A stretch of 64,000 nucleotides of DNA from Herbaspirillum sp. RV1423. GTDB lineage: Bacteria; Pseudomonadota; Gammaproteobacteria; Burkholderiales; Burkholderiaceae_D. Positions 23,244-32,456 of the stretch are shown one piece after another; position 1 is the first letter of the stretch; every line of letters starts with the position of its first letter. The position numbers were made by a program, and so were the translations under genes. The notes below the pieces were generated by a model. The model made no database searches and had not been told where the DNA came from. It worked only from the letters and a program-made list of their open reading frames with translations. Where the stretch lies: NCBI RefSeq assembly GCF_000577615.1, contig NZ_CBXX010000017.1, positions 1 through 64,000 of the forward strand. Direction: 5' to 3'.

Positions 23244-25775
23244 CTACTTGAGCGCGGCTTCAAATTTTTCAAACGCTCCCAGAATCGTTTTTTCCAACTC
23301 GTCGTTATCCCATGGTTTGACAAGAAATTTATAAATCGCACCCTGGTTGATGGCGTGGGTGACACTGTTGAGGCTGGCATGGCCGGTCAGCATGATCCGT
23401 ACGGTGTTCGGATACATAAATCTCACTTTTTCCAGGAGTTCCGTCCCGAGGACGTCCGGCATCTGCTGATCTGTCAGGACTACTCCGATCTGATGGTTGG
23501 CAAGAATATCGAAAGCCTCGGCTGCATTGTTTGCCGTGAATATCTGATAGCCGGAACGGCTGAGCACGCGCTTGATCGCCGCCAGGATGTTCACTTCATC
23601 GTCGACCACAAGCAAAGAACGTGCATAGGGACTGCGCCTTATGCTGTCCAGGGGCAAGGAAATGTCGCGTTCAAGGAGAGATATACAGTCCTTGGCCGGG
23701 AGCGGAACGCTGAAATAATATCCCTGGATCTTGTCGCATCCCTCCGCATGCAGTATTTTCAGTTGGTTGGCGGTTTCGACGCCCTCAGCGACGACCTCCA
23801 GATGCAGGCTTTTGGCGATGGCGATGATAGACCTGCAAATGGCAAGATCGTGTGGATCGTCAACCAGATCGCGGACAAAAGATTTGTCAATTTTGAGCCG
23901 GCCGACAGGAAACCGTTTCAGATAGCTGAGGTTGGAGTAACCGGTACCGAAGTCGTCGATGGATAGCGTGACGCCGAGTTTGCGCAAGTGAACCATGATC
24001 GCAATACTTTTTTCGGGATCGTCCATGGAGACGCTTTCCGTCAGTTCCAGTTCGAGATATTGCGGATCCATTTGGGACTCTGAAAGGATCTGGCCAATCA
24101 GGCCCTTCAGATTCTTTTCAGTGAATTGCATTGCCGACAGGTTCACGGCAATGGTCACCGGATTGAATCCCTTCCGCTCCCATTCCTTGCATTGCAGGCA
24201 GGCTGCCCGCAAGACCCATTCTCCCACAGCGAGAATGAGGTCCGACTCTTCCGCGAGCGAAACAAACTCTGCCGGCATCAGCAGTCCGTGTTCAGGATGA
24301 TTCCATCGGACCAGGGCCTCAAATCCGGTGATTTTTCCGTTCTTCAAAGACACCTGCGGCTGATAGTGCAAGACCAGTTCATCTTGTCGTATCGCTTCAC
24401 GTAGCTGATTGCTCAGCACATGGCGTTTGGCGATCTCCTGATTGAGTCCCGGTGAATGGAATTGATAGTGGTCATGTATCTTTTCTTGTGCCCGATGCAA
24501 GGCGATTTCTGCAAAATGCGATAGGGTCTCACTCGTTTTTCCGTCGTTGGGGTAGATGGAAATTCCAATTTTTGGCTGGAGATGAATGCTTTGCTGTCCG
24601 GGAATCGAATAGGAGTTTTCCAATATCTGGATCAGTTCCTGGACGATAAGATCAATCTCGCTTTTCCTGACTTCTTCCAGCAAGACGGCGAATACGCCCT
24701 CTGAGTGTTGGGTGACGGTCGCTTGCTCCGAAGGTTTCCAGGATTGCAGGCGCTGCGCCACTGCGATTGTCAATGCGATGCCGGCCTGGGCGCCGAAAGC
24801 ATCGCGGATTTTTGCGAGACCGTTTAACTCGACCAGCAGCAGAGCCACCAATCCTCCGTGGGATTCATGACGACGTATGGCTTGCTCAAGACGGTCCCTC
24901 AATACGGCGCGATTCGGCAATCCGGTGATATGGTCGAAATGGCTGAGATGATAAATTTTTTCTTCTGCCTCGCGCCATTCCGTAATGTCGATTCCGCTGA
25001 GGATAAAGATGGTTTTGAAGTGGCGATTCTCAAGAACGTTGAGAGAGCAGAGAACCGAACGGACTTGGCCGTCATGCGTCAGCCATTGGCTTGGATATTG
25101 CATCGGGAATGCGGATTTATCCTGCTGGCATCGTTCCCTTTCGCTTTGCGCCTGTGTCGGAGTGAAAAATATGTCCCAGAAACATAACCCCAGGACATTT
25201 TCGCTGGCATACCCTGTGGACTTCTCCCCGGCCTGATTGAATCGGAGAATGCGTCCTTCGGCGTCAAGCATGACCCCTATTGCCCCCGCGGTATCAAAGA
25301 CGGTGGAAAGCAAGTTGCTTTCCGCGGACAATATTTCTTCCGTTCTTCTGCGGATGGAGCGTTCGTGTGATTCCTGCAGCGCCCGACGTACAGACGATGG
25401 CAAGCGGGCAATATTGTTTTTTAGAACATAATCGTAGGCGCCGAACCGCAGCGCCTGGATGGCCAGTTCTTCGCCGATGGTGCCGGAGACAAAAATGAAA
25501 GGGATGGCGGGAGCTTTCTCCTTGGCTATTTGAAGCGCGGTCATGCCATCAAAGCTGGGGAGCGAAAAGTCGCACAAGATCACATCGGCATGGCGGCCGA
25601 TCGCTTCTAAAAAGGCCGCCTCCGTGTCCACCCGCTCCAGCGTTGAGCTCAGGCCGGAACGCTCAAGCATCTCATGCACAAGCGCCGCATCTTCTACGAC
25701 GTCTTCGACAAAGATAATGCGGAGGTTTTCTTCCGAGTAAGAAGGATGCTCTGAAAAGGCCGCTTCTTTATACAT
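23244..25775 (-). CDS. REC-PAS-GGDEF-EAL-REC cyclic-di-GMP phosphodiesterase
   Basis: An 843-residue multidomain protein: receiver 1 (~18-135, acceptor Asp69 in LCDFSLPS), PAS (~150-270), GGDEF (~285-440), EAL (~450-700) and receiver 2 (~720-840, TDQQMPD). In the GGDEF domain the active motif reads SEGVF, so it should not make c-di-GMP. The EAL domain keeps EALVRWNHP, DDFGTGYS and EVVAEGVE, so phosphodiesterase activity is likely. Receiver 2 belongs to the same subfamily as the receivers at 27426 and 28819. Divergent from the kinase operon at 26082, separated by 306 bp. Confidence 0.9.
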   Translation of the reverse strand: MYKEAAFSEHPSYSEENLRIIFVEDVVEDAALVHEMLERSGLSSTLERVDTEAAFLEAIGRHADVILCDFSLPSFDGMTALQIAKEKAPAIPFIFVSGTIGEELAIQALRFGAYDYVLKNNIARLPSSVRRALQESHERSIRRRTEEILSAESNLLSTVFDTAGAIGVMLDAEGRILRFNQAGEKSTGYASENVLGLCFWDIFFTPTQAQSERERCQQDKSAFPMQYPSQWLTHDGQVRSVLCSLNVLENRHFKTIFILSGIDITEWREAEEKIYHLSHFDHITGLPNRAVLRDRLEQAIRRHESHGGLVALLLVELNGLAKIRDAFGAQAGIALTIAVAQRLQSWKPSEQATVTQHSEGVFAVLLEEVRKSEIDLIVQELIQILENSYSIPGQQSIHLQPKIGISIYPNDGKTSETLSHFAEIALHRAQEKIHDHYQFHSPGLNQEIAKRHVLSNQLREAIRQDELVLHYQPQVSLKNGKITGFEALVRWNHPEHGLLMPAEFVSLAEESDLILAVGEWVLRAACLQCKEWERKGFNPVTIAVNLSAMQFTEKNLKGLIGQILSESQMDPQYLELELTESVSMDDPEKSIAIMVHLRKLGVTLSIDDFGTGYSNLSYLKRFPVGRLKIDKSFVRDLVDDPHDLAICRSIIAIAKSLHLEVVAEGVETANQLKILHAEGCDKIQGYYFSVPLPAKDCISLLERDISLPLDSIRRSPYARSLLVVDDEVNILAAIKRVLSRSGYQIFTANNAAEAFDILANHQIGVVLTDQQMPDVLGTELLEKVRFMYPNTVRIMLTGHASLNSVTHAINQGAIYKFLVKPWDNDELEKTILGAFEKFEAALK

Positions 25776-25930
25776 GGACTTCCTGCCGAAGAAAGAATGG
25801 TCGGACGCATATTGCTGCCAGCAGCGGACCCGCTTGCGGCGGGTTTGTTCGTTTCATGTTATTCCGATAAGAACCTAAAGACAATCCATGCCCGTGCGGT
25901 CGCCTCATTCGGCAAGTGGATCAAATTGAA

Positions 25931-25959
25931 TTGCCTGCGAAGGTCTTTGCTGATAATAA
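25931..25959 (+). promoter_or_regulatory. Promoter of the signalling operon 26082-32291
   Basis: TTGCCT (25931-25936), 17 nt, TAATAA (25954-25959) with TG one base upstream (extended -10). Start of transcription would be near 25966, 116 nt before the first kinase gene. Nothing else is evident in the 306-bp divergent gap. Confidence 0.6.
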
Positions 25960-26081
25960 TACGACCATATGGACCAGCTTCATCGAAGTGTGCATAAGAG
26001 CAAGAGTCGGAAAAGAATGAAACGATAAATATCGACCCCGATTTTGTTACCGCGTATCTGTAAGGCCATACCCTATAGATC

Positions 26082-27380
26082 ATGACTCAACAATTTGAAA
26101 CCTTCGAATCGAACTCGCCGGTCGCGCAGCCGATGGAAATTACGCAAAGGTTTGAGTATCTGATCGCCAATACTCCTGCGATTATATACAGCAGTGTGCC
26201 TTCCGGTGATTTCAAGATGACGTTCGTCAGCGAAAACGCTTCGAGGGTATTGGGATATGCGCCGCAGGAGATGGTTGACGATCCCAATTTCTGGTTCGAT
26301 CATATCCACCCCGATGATGCGCCGAACATCTTTTCCAGCCTGGCCTTGTTGTTTGTGGAGGGGGAGCGGGCCTATGAGTATCGTTTCCTGACAAAAGACA
26401 AGCGCTATTTATGGATGCATGACAGCCTGCGCTTGATTCGGGATGAAAATAACAACCCGATCGAAGTCATTGGCTCGTTGACCAATATCACCGAGCGAAA
26501 ATTGATGGAGGAAGCCCTGCATCGCACCGGAGAAGAGCAGCGCAGCCTGATAGAGAAACTGAAGGAGGCCCAGGCCCAGTTGCTGCAGTCTGAAAAGATG
26601 GCGTCCATTGGTCAATTGGCGGCGGGCGTGGCGCACGAGATCAATAACCCCGTCGGATTCGTCAGTTCCAATATGAAGTCGCTGCAGACGTATGTCGACA
26701 AGCTGCTTCTGGTCGTGAGTCGTCAGGAGCAATTATTGCAGGGAGACGAACTCGGCGAGGACTTGAAAAAGCAGGCGAAGCAATTGAGCGTCGAGGCCGA
26801 TCTGGCCTATTTGCGAGACGACGTTGTCGACCTGATCGCCGAATCGCTGGACGGCCTCAAGCGGGTCAAGGATATCGTGCAATCGCTAAAGGATTTTTCG
26901 CATGTCGGCGAGAGCGATTGGCAAATGGTAGACATCGCGAAGGGCCTGGAAAGTACGATCACCATCGCCAACAATGAATTGAAATACAAGGCGGTCATTG
27001 AAAGGCATCACGGCGAGCTTCCATTGGTAAAAGGTCTTGCGTCACAGTTGAATCAGGTATTCATGAATCTCTTGGTCAATGCGGCCCATTCCATTGCCGA
27101 AAGAGGAACTATCACCATCCGTACGGAATGCAGGGATGAGTGGGTGTACATCAGTGTCCAGGATACGGGGTGCGGCATACCGGCTGAGAATCTGTCGCGG
27201 ATTTTTGAGCCATTTTTTACGACCAAGCCTGTCGGCAGCGGCACCGGCTTGGGTTTGTCCTTGTCATACGGGATCGTCCAGAAGCATGGCGGTCGTATCG
27301 AGGTGCAAAGCGAGGTCGGCGTCGGTACTTGTTTTACGGTGTGCCTGCCCGTCAATCAACCGCACGTCAATATAGGTTGA
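26082..27380 (+). CDS. PAS-domain sensor histidine kinase (soluble)
   Basis: A 432-residue cytoplasmic kinase with a PAS domain (~25-140, ending GSLTNITERKLMEE), a coiled coil, a HisKA-type domain with phospho-His185 (AAGVAHEINNPVGF), and a HATPase with N box (NQVFMNLLVNAAHSI), DTGCGIP, F box (FEPFFTTKPVGSG) and GTGLGLSLSYGIV. No transmembrane segment, so the signal is intracellular. It is closely similar in layout to the kinase at 30849. First gene of the operon; the REC-HD gene follows 45 bp later. The ATG lacks a strong ribosome site. Confidence 0.9.
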   Translation: MTQQFETFESNSPVAQPMEITQRFEYLIANTPAIIYSSVPSGDFKMTFVSENASRVLGYAPQEMVDDPNFWFDHIHPDDAPNIFSSLALLFVEGERAYEYRFLTKDKRYLWMHDSLRLIRDENNNPIEVIGSLTNITERKLMEEALHRTGEEQRSLIEKLKEAQAQLLQSEKMASIGQLAAGVAHEINNPVGFVSSNMKSLQTYVDKLLLVVSRQEQLLQGDELGEDLKKQAKQLSVEADLAYLRDDVVDLIAESLDGLKRVKDIVQSLKDFSHVGESDWQMVDIAKGLESTITIANNELKYKAVIERHHGELPLVKGLASQLNQVFMNLLVNAAHSIAERGTITIRTECRDEWVYISVQDTGCGIPAENLSRIFEPFFTTKPVGSGTGLGLSLSYGIVQKHGGRIEVQSEVGVGTCFTVCLPVNQPHVNIG

Positions 27381-27425
27381 ATCAGAGAAAATAATTGCGA
27401 TCAGATAACACAGAGGGCCTCACGA

Positions 27426-28775
27426 ATGTCGAATATCGTCACTGCATCAGAACAATCTCATGTGGAAAAAGCAGCGCCGCCTTCCGTCATACTGCTGGTT
27501 GATGACGAAGCGAGCATCCTGTCGTCTCTCAAGCGCGTGCTCAGGCCCAAAGGCTATACCCTCATTACTGCCGAGAGCGGCGCCGAGGGATTGAGGCTGC
27601 TGGAGGAGCATGCTGTCGATCTGATTATCTCGGACATGCGCATGCCGGAAATGACAGGCGCGCAGTTTCTCGGGAAAGCGAAAGAGCGATATCCGGAGAT
27701 CACGCGCATCTTGTTGACCGGATATTCCGAGATTACGTCAACGGTATCCGCCATCAACGAAGGAGGCATTTACCACTATCTGCAAAAGCCCTGGGACGAA
27801 CAGGATCTTCTGCTGACGATACAGCGCGCACTTGAACAGCAGCATCTGAAAAGGGAAGCGGCGCGGCTCAACGAAGTGGTGCGAAAGCAGAATGAAGAGC
27901 TGCTGACATTCAATGCCCGGCTTGAAAAGCAGGTACAGGCGCGCACCGAGGAAATCCGCCAGACGGTCATGTTTCTGGAAAACAGCCAGGCGGAAATCAA
28001 GCTGAATTTCCTGACGATGCTGAAAGTCTTCTCAAACATGATCGAATTGCGATCCGGCATGCTGGGTGGACAATCCGATCGCGTCAGTGCTCTGTGCCGG
28101 AGAATCGGCAAAAAATTCAAATTGACGGATGCGGAGATACAGGATCTGGCGATTGCCGGCCTGCTGCATGCGATCGGCAAAATCGGACTGCCCGACGACC
28201 TGATTCGCAAACCGCAGGAAAAGATGTCCGGCGAGGAGTCGCGGGCTTTTATGGCGCATCCCGTCAAGGGGCATATGGTATTGACGCCCGTAGCGGCGTT
28301 CAACCACGTAGGGGATCTGATCCTGTACCAATATGAACGCTACGACGGGCGCGGCATGCCGGATGGCATCGCCGGCGACAGCATTCCCCTGGGTTCTCGC
28401 ATTCTTGCCGTCGCGCGCGATTTTGAAGCATTGCGTTCCGGCGCGATTGCGACCTTGCCGCTGCCGCTGGATAAGTCGATTCAGGTGATTAAATCGCAAA
28501 GCGGACATCGCTACGACCCGATTGTGGTCGAGAACTTTGTCGAACTCGTCAATGACGGCGACTCGCTGCTTGCGGAACGGTCGCGCGATATCAAGTCCCG
28601 GGACCTTGAGGTCGGTATGCAATTAGCCGAGGATCTGCGTACGCAGGAGGGCGTCCTTCTTATTGTCCGTGATTCGCTGATTACAGAAAGCAATATTCAC
28701 CAGATCCGCAAGTTTGAACAATTGGAAGACACCGCTTTACAGATATCGGTCAAAGTGCTGGAAAAAGATGCTTAA
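27426..28775 (+). CDS. Response regulator with degenerate HD-GYP domain
   Basis: A 449-residue protein: receiver (~20-135, Asp70 in ISDMRMPEM), coiled coil, HD-GYP-like domain (~195-370) and a C-terminal beta-rich accessory domain (~385-445). The HD-GYP metal site is eroded: the first His position reads QSDRV, the HD pair is His248-Ala249 (LLHAIGKIGLP), HHE is QYE, and GYP is GMP (residues 310-312). Hydrolysis of c-di-GMP is therefore doubtful and a binding or scaffold role is more likely. GAGGG precedes the ATG. Confidence 0.88.
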   Translation: MSNIVTASEQSHVEKAAPPSVILLVDDEASILSSLKRVLRPKGYTLITAESGAEGLRLLEEHAVDLIISDMRMPEMTGAQFLGKAKERYPEITRILLTGYSEITSTVSAINEGGIYHYLQKPWDEQDLLLTIQRALEQQHLKREAARLNEVVRKQNEELLTFNARLEKQVQARTEEIRQTVMFLENSQAEIKLNFLTMLKVFSNMIELRSGMLGGQSDRVSALCRRIGKKFKLTDAEIQDLAIAGLLHAIGKIGLPDDLIRKPQEKMSGEESRAFMAHPVKGHMVLTPVAAFNHVGDLILYQYERYDGRGMPDGIAGDSIPLGSRILAVARDFEALRSGAIATLPLPLDKSIQVIKSQSGHRYDPIVVENFVELVNDGDSLLAERSRDIKSRDLEVGMQLAEDLRTQEGVLLIVRDSLITESNIHQIRKFEQLEDTALQISVKVLEKDA

Positions 28776-28818
28776 TACATATGCTTAATGTGCATGTTTA
28801 ATGCGGGAGTGGGAAAAC

Positions 28819-29637
28819 ATGTCGGAAGAACCGGTTTCTGAGTGTCCTCAACGTACCTTGCTGCTGGTCGATGATGAAGCCAATATTTTGTCGGCCTTGA
28901 AACGCCTGCTGCGTCAGGACAAGTACGACATCGTGACCGCAAATAACGGCCAGGAAGCATTGGAGGTTTTAAAAGAACGATTGGTAGATGTCATCATCAC
29001 CGATCAACGCATGCCAGGCATGACGGGAGTGGAGTTTCTGCGTCTTGCGAAGGAATCTTATCCGGACACTATCCGTATCGTATTAAGCGGTTATACAGAG
29101 CTGCAATCCGTCACCGATGCCGTCAATGAAGGGGCGGTTTACAAATTCCTGACCAAGCCGTGGGATGATGTTCAACTGCGCGGCCATGTTGCGGAGGCAT
29201 TCAGGCGCAAAGAAATGGCGGATGAGAATTTGCGTCTTCATCAGCAATTGCAGGTCGCCAATCTTGCCTTGGAAGCGACCAACCGGGAACTGGACAAGCT
29301 CTTGCGAGAAAAAGAAGAACGTATTGAAACGGATGAAGTGAGCCTCCAGATTACGCACGAGATTCTGGAGCATGTCAGCACGCCGATTCTGGGTATCGAT
29401 GACGAAAAAAATATCGTGTTCGTCAACGCCGCAGCACAAGCATTGTTCGGGAGTTCGCATATGATGCTCGGCATGAAGATGGCGCGCGACACACCGGATC
29501 TGGAGCGGGCGTGGAACCGGACAAGTACGGAGATCGACATTAACGATGAGCGATATAAGGTGCTGACTCATCCTATGGGACGAAACTCCCGTTCTAGGGG
29601 GAAACTCATGACACTTATCAAGATAACCACTCCTTAA
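28819..29637 (+). CDS. Response regulator with PAS-like output domain
   Basis: A 272-residue protein with a receiver (~10-125, acceptor Asp in IITDQRMPGM and KPWD after the conserved Lys), a coiled coil (~125-175) and a PAS-like domain (~180-265: HVSTPILGIDDEKNIVFVNAAAQALFG). No DNA-binding or enzymatic output is visible. It may relay phosphorylation to a partner through the coiled coil. ATG 28819 is preferred; ATG 28801 adds six residues. Only 6 bp separate it from the next gene, so it is translationally close-coupled. Confidence 0.85.
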   Translation: MSEEPVSECPQRTLLLVDDEANILSALKRLLRQDKYDIVTANNGQEALEVLKERLVDVIITDQRMPGMTGVEFLRLAKESYPDTIRIVLSGYTELQSVTDAVNEGAVYKFLTKPWDDVQLRGHVAEAFRRKEMADENLRLHQQLQVANLALEATNRELDKLLREKEERIETDEVSLQITHEILEHVSTPILGIDDEKNIVFVNAAAQALFGSSHMMLGMKMARDTPDLERAWNRTSTEIDINDERYKVLTHPMGRNSRSRGKLMTLIKITTP

Positions 29638-29643
29638 GATTTT

Positions 29644-29967
29644 ATGGCTGCCAACGACTCCACAAAAGAAGTGCTTCTGGATGCCGCCTTGCCGGGAATG
29701 ATGTTGGCCGAGGCTGTCCTGGATAAAGCCGGTGCGCGCCTGATATCACCAGGTGTGGAACTCACAGCCAAGTCGATCGAGGCATTAAGGCAACGCGGAG
29801 TAAGGCATGTCCGCGTGGAGCGGCCAGCGACGGATGAAGAGCAGAGCCGGTCCTTGGTACAGGCGTTGCAAAGACTGGATGTGCTGTTCCAGACCAGTCA
29901 GGATAGCGCGCCAAACCAGTTATTGCTAGACTGCTTGCGCTCTTACCGGACAAGGAGAGCGCAATGA
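29644..29967 (+). CDS. Stand-alone HD/HDOD-accessory domain protein
   Basis: A 107-residue soluble protein. Residues 8-60 (EVLLDAALPGMMLAEAVLDK... then LTAKSIEALRQRGVRHVRVE) match the pattern of the C-terminal domain of the REC-HD protein at 27426 (GMQLAEDL...) and the N-terminal domain of the HD-GYP-like protein at 47031 (GEPLAWDVYDS...EALVRRGLY). The domain, usually fused to HD-GYP or HDOD proteins, is here a separate polypeptide. Its stop overlaps the HDOD gene start by 4 nt (ATGA), so the two products probably act as one unit. Confidence 0.75.
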   Translation: MAANDSTKEVLLDAALPGMMLAEAVLDKAGARLISPGVELTAKSIEALRQRGVRHVRVERPATDEEQSRSLVQALQRLDVLFQTSQDSAPNQLLLDCLRSYRTRRAQ

Positions 29968-30818
29968 GTCCGTTGACCAGTGAAGAAATCACCGACGCCG
30001 TACTCCAGCTTCCGTCGTTGCCGAATATTGTCATTGAGCTCATCAATGCATTGGATAACAGCGATGTGGATACGAACACGCTGGCGCAAAAGATATCGCA
30101 TGACCAAGCGCTTACCGCCAAGGTATTGGGGTTGGCCAATTCGTCGTTCTATGGCATGCAAAGTAAAGTGGGATCGATTCCGCACGCGGTCGCCGTATTG
30201 GGATTTAACAGCGTGCGCTCGCTGGTTACCGCTGCTGCGGTGGTCGAAACCTTCTCGGCCGGAAAATCGCAGGGATTGGACTACGCAGAGTTCTGGAAGC
30301 ACTCCATTGCCACGGCCCTGGCTGCCAAGGCGATCGCCAAATGTCTCGGCCTCAATCAGGATTCGGCTTTCATCGCAGGGCTGTTGCACAACATAGGCCG
30401 TCTGGTCCTGGCGACTTATTCGCCCATGCGTTATCAGGAAGTTTTGAGCTGGCGCTCAGTACATGACGGCGACCTGATTGCGGCGGAAGTACATATACTG
30501 GGCATCGATCACAAGACTGCAGGGAGAGCGGTTCTCCAGCACTGGAAGTTTCCTTCCTCGATCGTCGATACGTTGAACGCTGCAAGCGAAACGAATCCTC
30601 ATGAACATCATCGGGCTGCGTCGCTGGTGGCGGTTGCCGACGCCATCGCTTATGGACTGGACCTGAGCGGAGGAGAGCATGATCGCGTACCGGGCATTTC
30701 GCAAATGGAATGGGATTTGCTGGGACTGCAGGAGACTGCCTTGATGGAAATTTTCGAGGCGACCGAAATGCAATTTGAAGAAGCCTGCATGATCTTGGTG
30801 GCGACCGCCAAGGTCTGA
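29964..30818 (+). CDS. HDOD-domain signalling protein
   Basis: A 284-residue protein dominated by an HDOD domain (~5-210): PSLPNIVIELINALDNSD, ISHDQALTAKVLGLANSSFYG, IPHAVAVLGFNSVRSLV, AFIAGLLHNIGRLVLA. HDOD proteins are catalytically dead relatives of HD phosphohydrolases that act as signalling scaffolds. The ATG follows AAGGAG and overlaps the previous stop. Within a cluster of receivers and kinases it is likely an output or adaptor protein. Confidence 0.9.
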   Translation: MSPLTSEEITDAVLQLPSLPNIVIELINALDNSDVDTNTLAQKISHDQALTAKVLGLANSSFYGMQSKVGSIPHAVAVLGFNSVRSLVTAAAVVETFSAGKSQGLDYAEFWKHSIATALAAKAIAKCLGLNQDSAFIAGLLHNIGRLVLATYSPMRYQEVLSWRSVHDGDLIAAEVHILGIDHKTAGRAVLQHWKFPSSIVDTLNAASETNPHEHHRAASLVAVADAIAYGLDLSGGEHDRVPGISQMEWDLLGLQETALMEIFEATEMQFEEACMILVATAKV

Positions 30819-30848
30819 TCGGATCGAGTCTATCCGGAGGAAGACGCC

Positions 30849-32291
30849 GTGTCATTTGTCAGCCCGCAAAACGCAGTATCCGAACCGCAAATATCCGAGT
30901 TCTTTGATGGTTGTCCGGTACCGGCATTTGCTATCGACAGCAATCATGTCATCACGCATTGGAACAAGGCTTGCGAGCATATTCTCGGCGTCCCGGCTTC
31001 GCAAATGGTCGGCACCAAGAATCAATGGAAGCCGTTCTATCTCTACGAACGTCCTGTTCTTGCCGATCTCATCGTCGCCGGCTCCCTCGAGAATGTCGTT
31101 GGCACGTACTATCACGACGATGACAAATTTCGTAGTTCCGCCGTCATTCCCGGCGCCGTAGAAGCCGAGAAATTCTTCCCCCACCTTGGGCCGGGCGGAC
31201 GATGGCTGTATTTTTCCGCCGCACCGTTGCGTGCAATTTCCGGAGAGATTGTCGGCGCTATTGAAGTTCTGCAAGATGTCACTGCACAGAAGTCCGCGGA
31301 ACTGGACCTGAGAAGAATGCATCAGGAACTGGAATTGCAGGTGGTAAGGCGTACACATGAACTCGCCGCGGCGAATGAAAAAATGGAAGAGGATCTCCGT
31401 CGCCGCACGGCGGCGGAGACTGAACTGGTTCGGCGAAACGCAGAGCTGACCGATGTGAACCGTAAATTATCGATGACGCGGGAACAGCTCATGCAGTCAG
31501 ACAAGTTGGCGTCGATAGGGCAGCTTGCGGCGGGAGTCGCTCACGAGATCAACAATCCCATCGGCTATATTTTTTCCAATTTCAGCACCCTTGAAACCTA
31601 TATCGACTCTCTGCTGAGAATTCTCGATGCGTATGAAAAAGCCGAAAGCAACCGCGATTCGGCAGAGGCGGCCAACGAATTGAGCACGGTGAAGAAAGAG
31701 ATCGAGATCGACTATCTGAAAGAAGACATTCCGGCCTTGATGAGCGAATCCCGGGAAGGTATCACACGCGTCAGAAAGATCGTTCAGGACTTGAAGGATT
31801 TCTCCCGGACCGATACCGCATTGGAATGGCAATGGGCCAACCTGCATCATGGCATAGACTCCACCTTGAATATTGTGAATAACGAGATCAAATACAAAGC
31901 GGACGTCGTCAAGAATTATGGAAATTTGCCGGACGTCGAATGCTTGCCAAGCCAGATCAACCAGGTTGTCATGAATCTGGTCGTGAATGCGGCGCACGCA
32001 ATCGAAAAAGGGCGCGGCACGATATCGATCACGACCAGCTTGGTGGGCAAAGAGGTCCAGATCGAGATAGGAGATACGGGGGCCGGGATTGCGCCTGAGA
32101 ATGTCTCGCGAATATTCGATCCATTCTTTACGACCAAGCCCATCGGGCAAGGAACGGGGCTAGGCTTGTCCTTATCGTATGGGATCATGCAGAAACATCA
32201 TGGAAGCATCAGCGTCAGCAGCGTGCTCGGACAAGGGACGACGTTTACGCTGCGCTTGCCTGTCAAACACGAGACTCAGGAGGAGGCTTAG
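30849..32291 (+). CDS. PAS-domain sensor histidine kinase (soluble, GTG start)
   Basis: A 480-residue kinase: PAS (~12-150, ending VLQDVTAQKSAELDL), coiled coil (150-215), HisKA with His232 (AAGVAHEINNPIGY) and HATPase (NQVVMNLVVNAAHAI, DTGAGIA, FDPFFTTKPIGQG, GTGLGLSLSYGIM). It begins with GTG after GGAGGAAG. Extensive similarity to the kinase at 26082 in the catalytic half suggests duplication, with different PAS sensors feeding a shared set of receivers. Last gene of the operon; no clear terminator was found in the following 165 bp. Confidence 0.9.
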   Translation: MSFVSPQNAVSEPQISEFFDGCPVPAFAIDSNHVITHWNKACEHILGVPASQMVGTKNQWKPFYLYERPVLADLIVAGSLENVVGTYYHDDDKFRSSAVIPGAVEAEKFFPHLGPGGRWLYFSAAPLRAISGEIVGAIEVLQDVTAQKSAELDLRRMHQELELQVVRRTHELAAANEKMEEDLRRRTAAETELVRRNAELTDVNRKLSMTREQLMQSDKLASIGQLAAGVAHEINNPIGYIFSNFSTLETYIDSLLRILDAYEKAESNRDSAEAANELSTVKKEIEIDYLKEDIPALMSESREGITRVRKIVQDLKDFSRTDTALEWQWANLHHGIDSTLNIVNNEIKYKADVVKNYGNLPDVECLPSQINQVVMNLVVNAAHAIEKGRGTISITTSLVGKEVQIEIGDTGAGIAPENVSRIFDPFFTTKPIGQGTGLGLSLSYGIMQKHHGSISVSSVLGQGTTFTLRLPVKHETQEEA

Positions 32292-32456
32292 ACCGTCTGG
32301 GTCTCAGATCATCGAGGGAAGCTGATGCGCGCGACATTACTTGTATCGTCTGGCTGCTTCACGCTTGAGATTCGGGGGAATCAGTTTGCTATGGCAGCCT
32401 GGATCTACTCAATACGTCAGGGCGCGGCTAGGACTCGCCGATACGCTGCCGCCATT

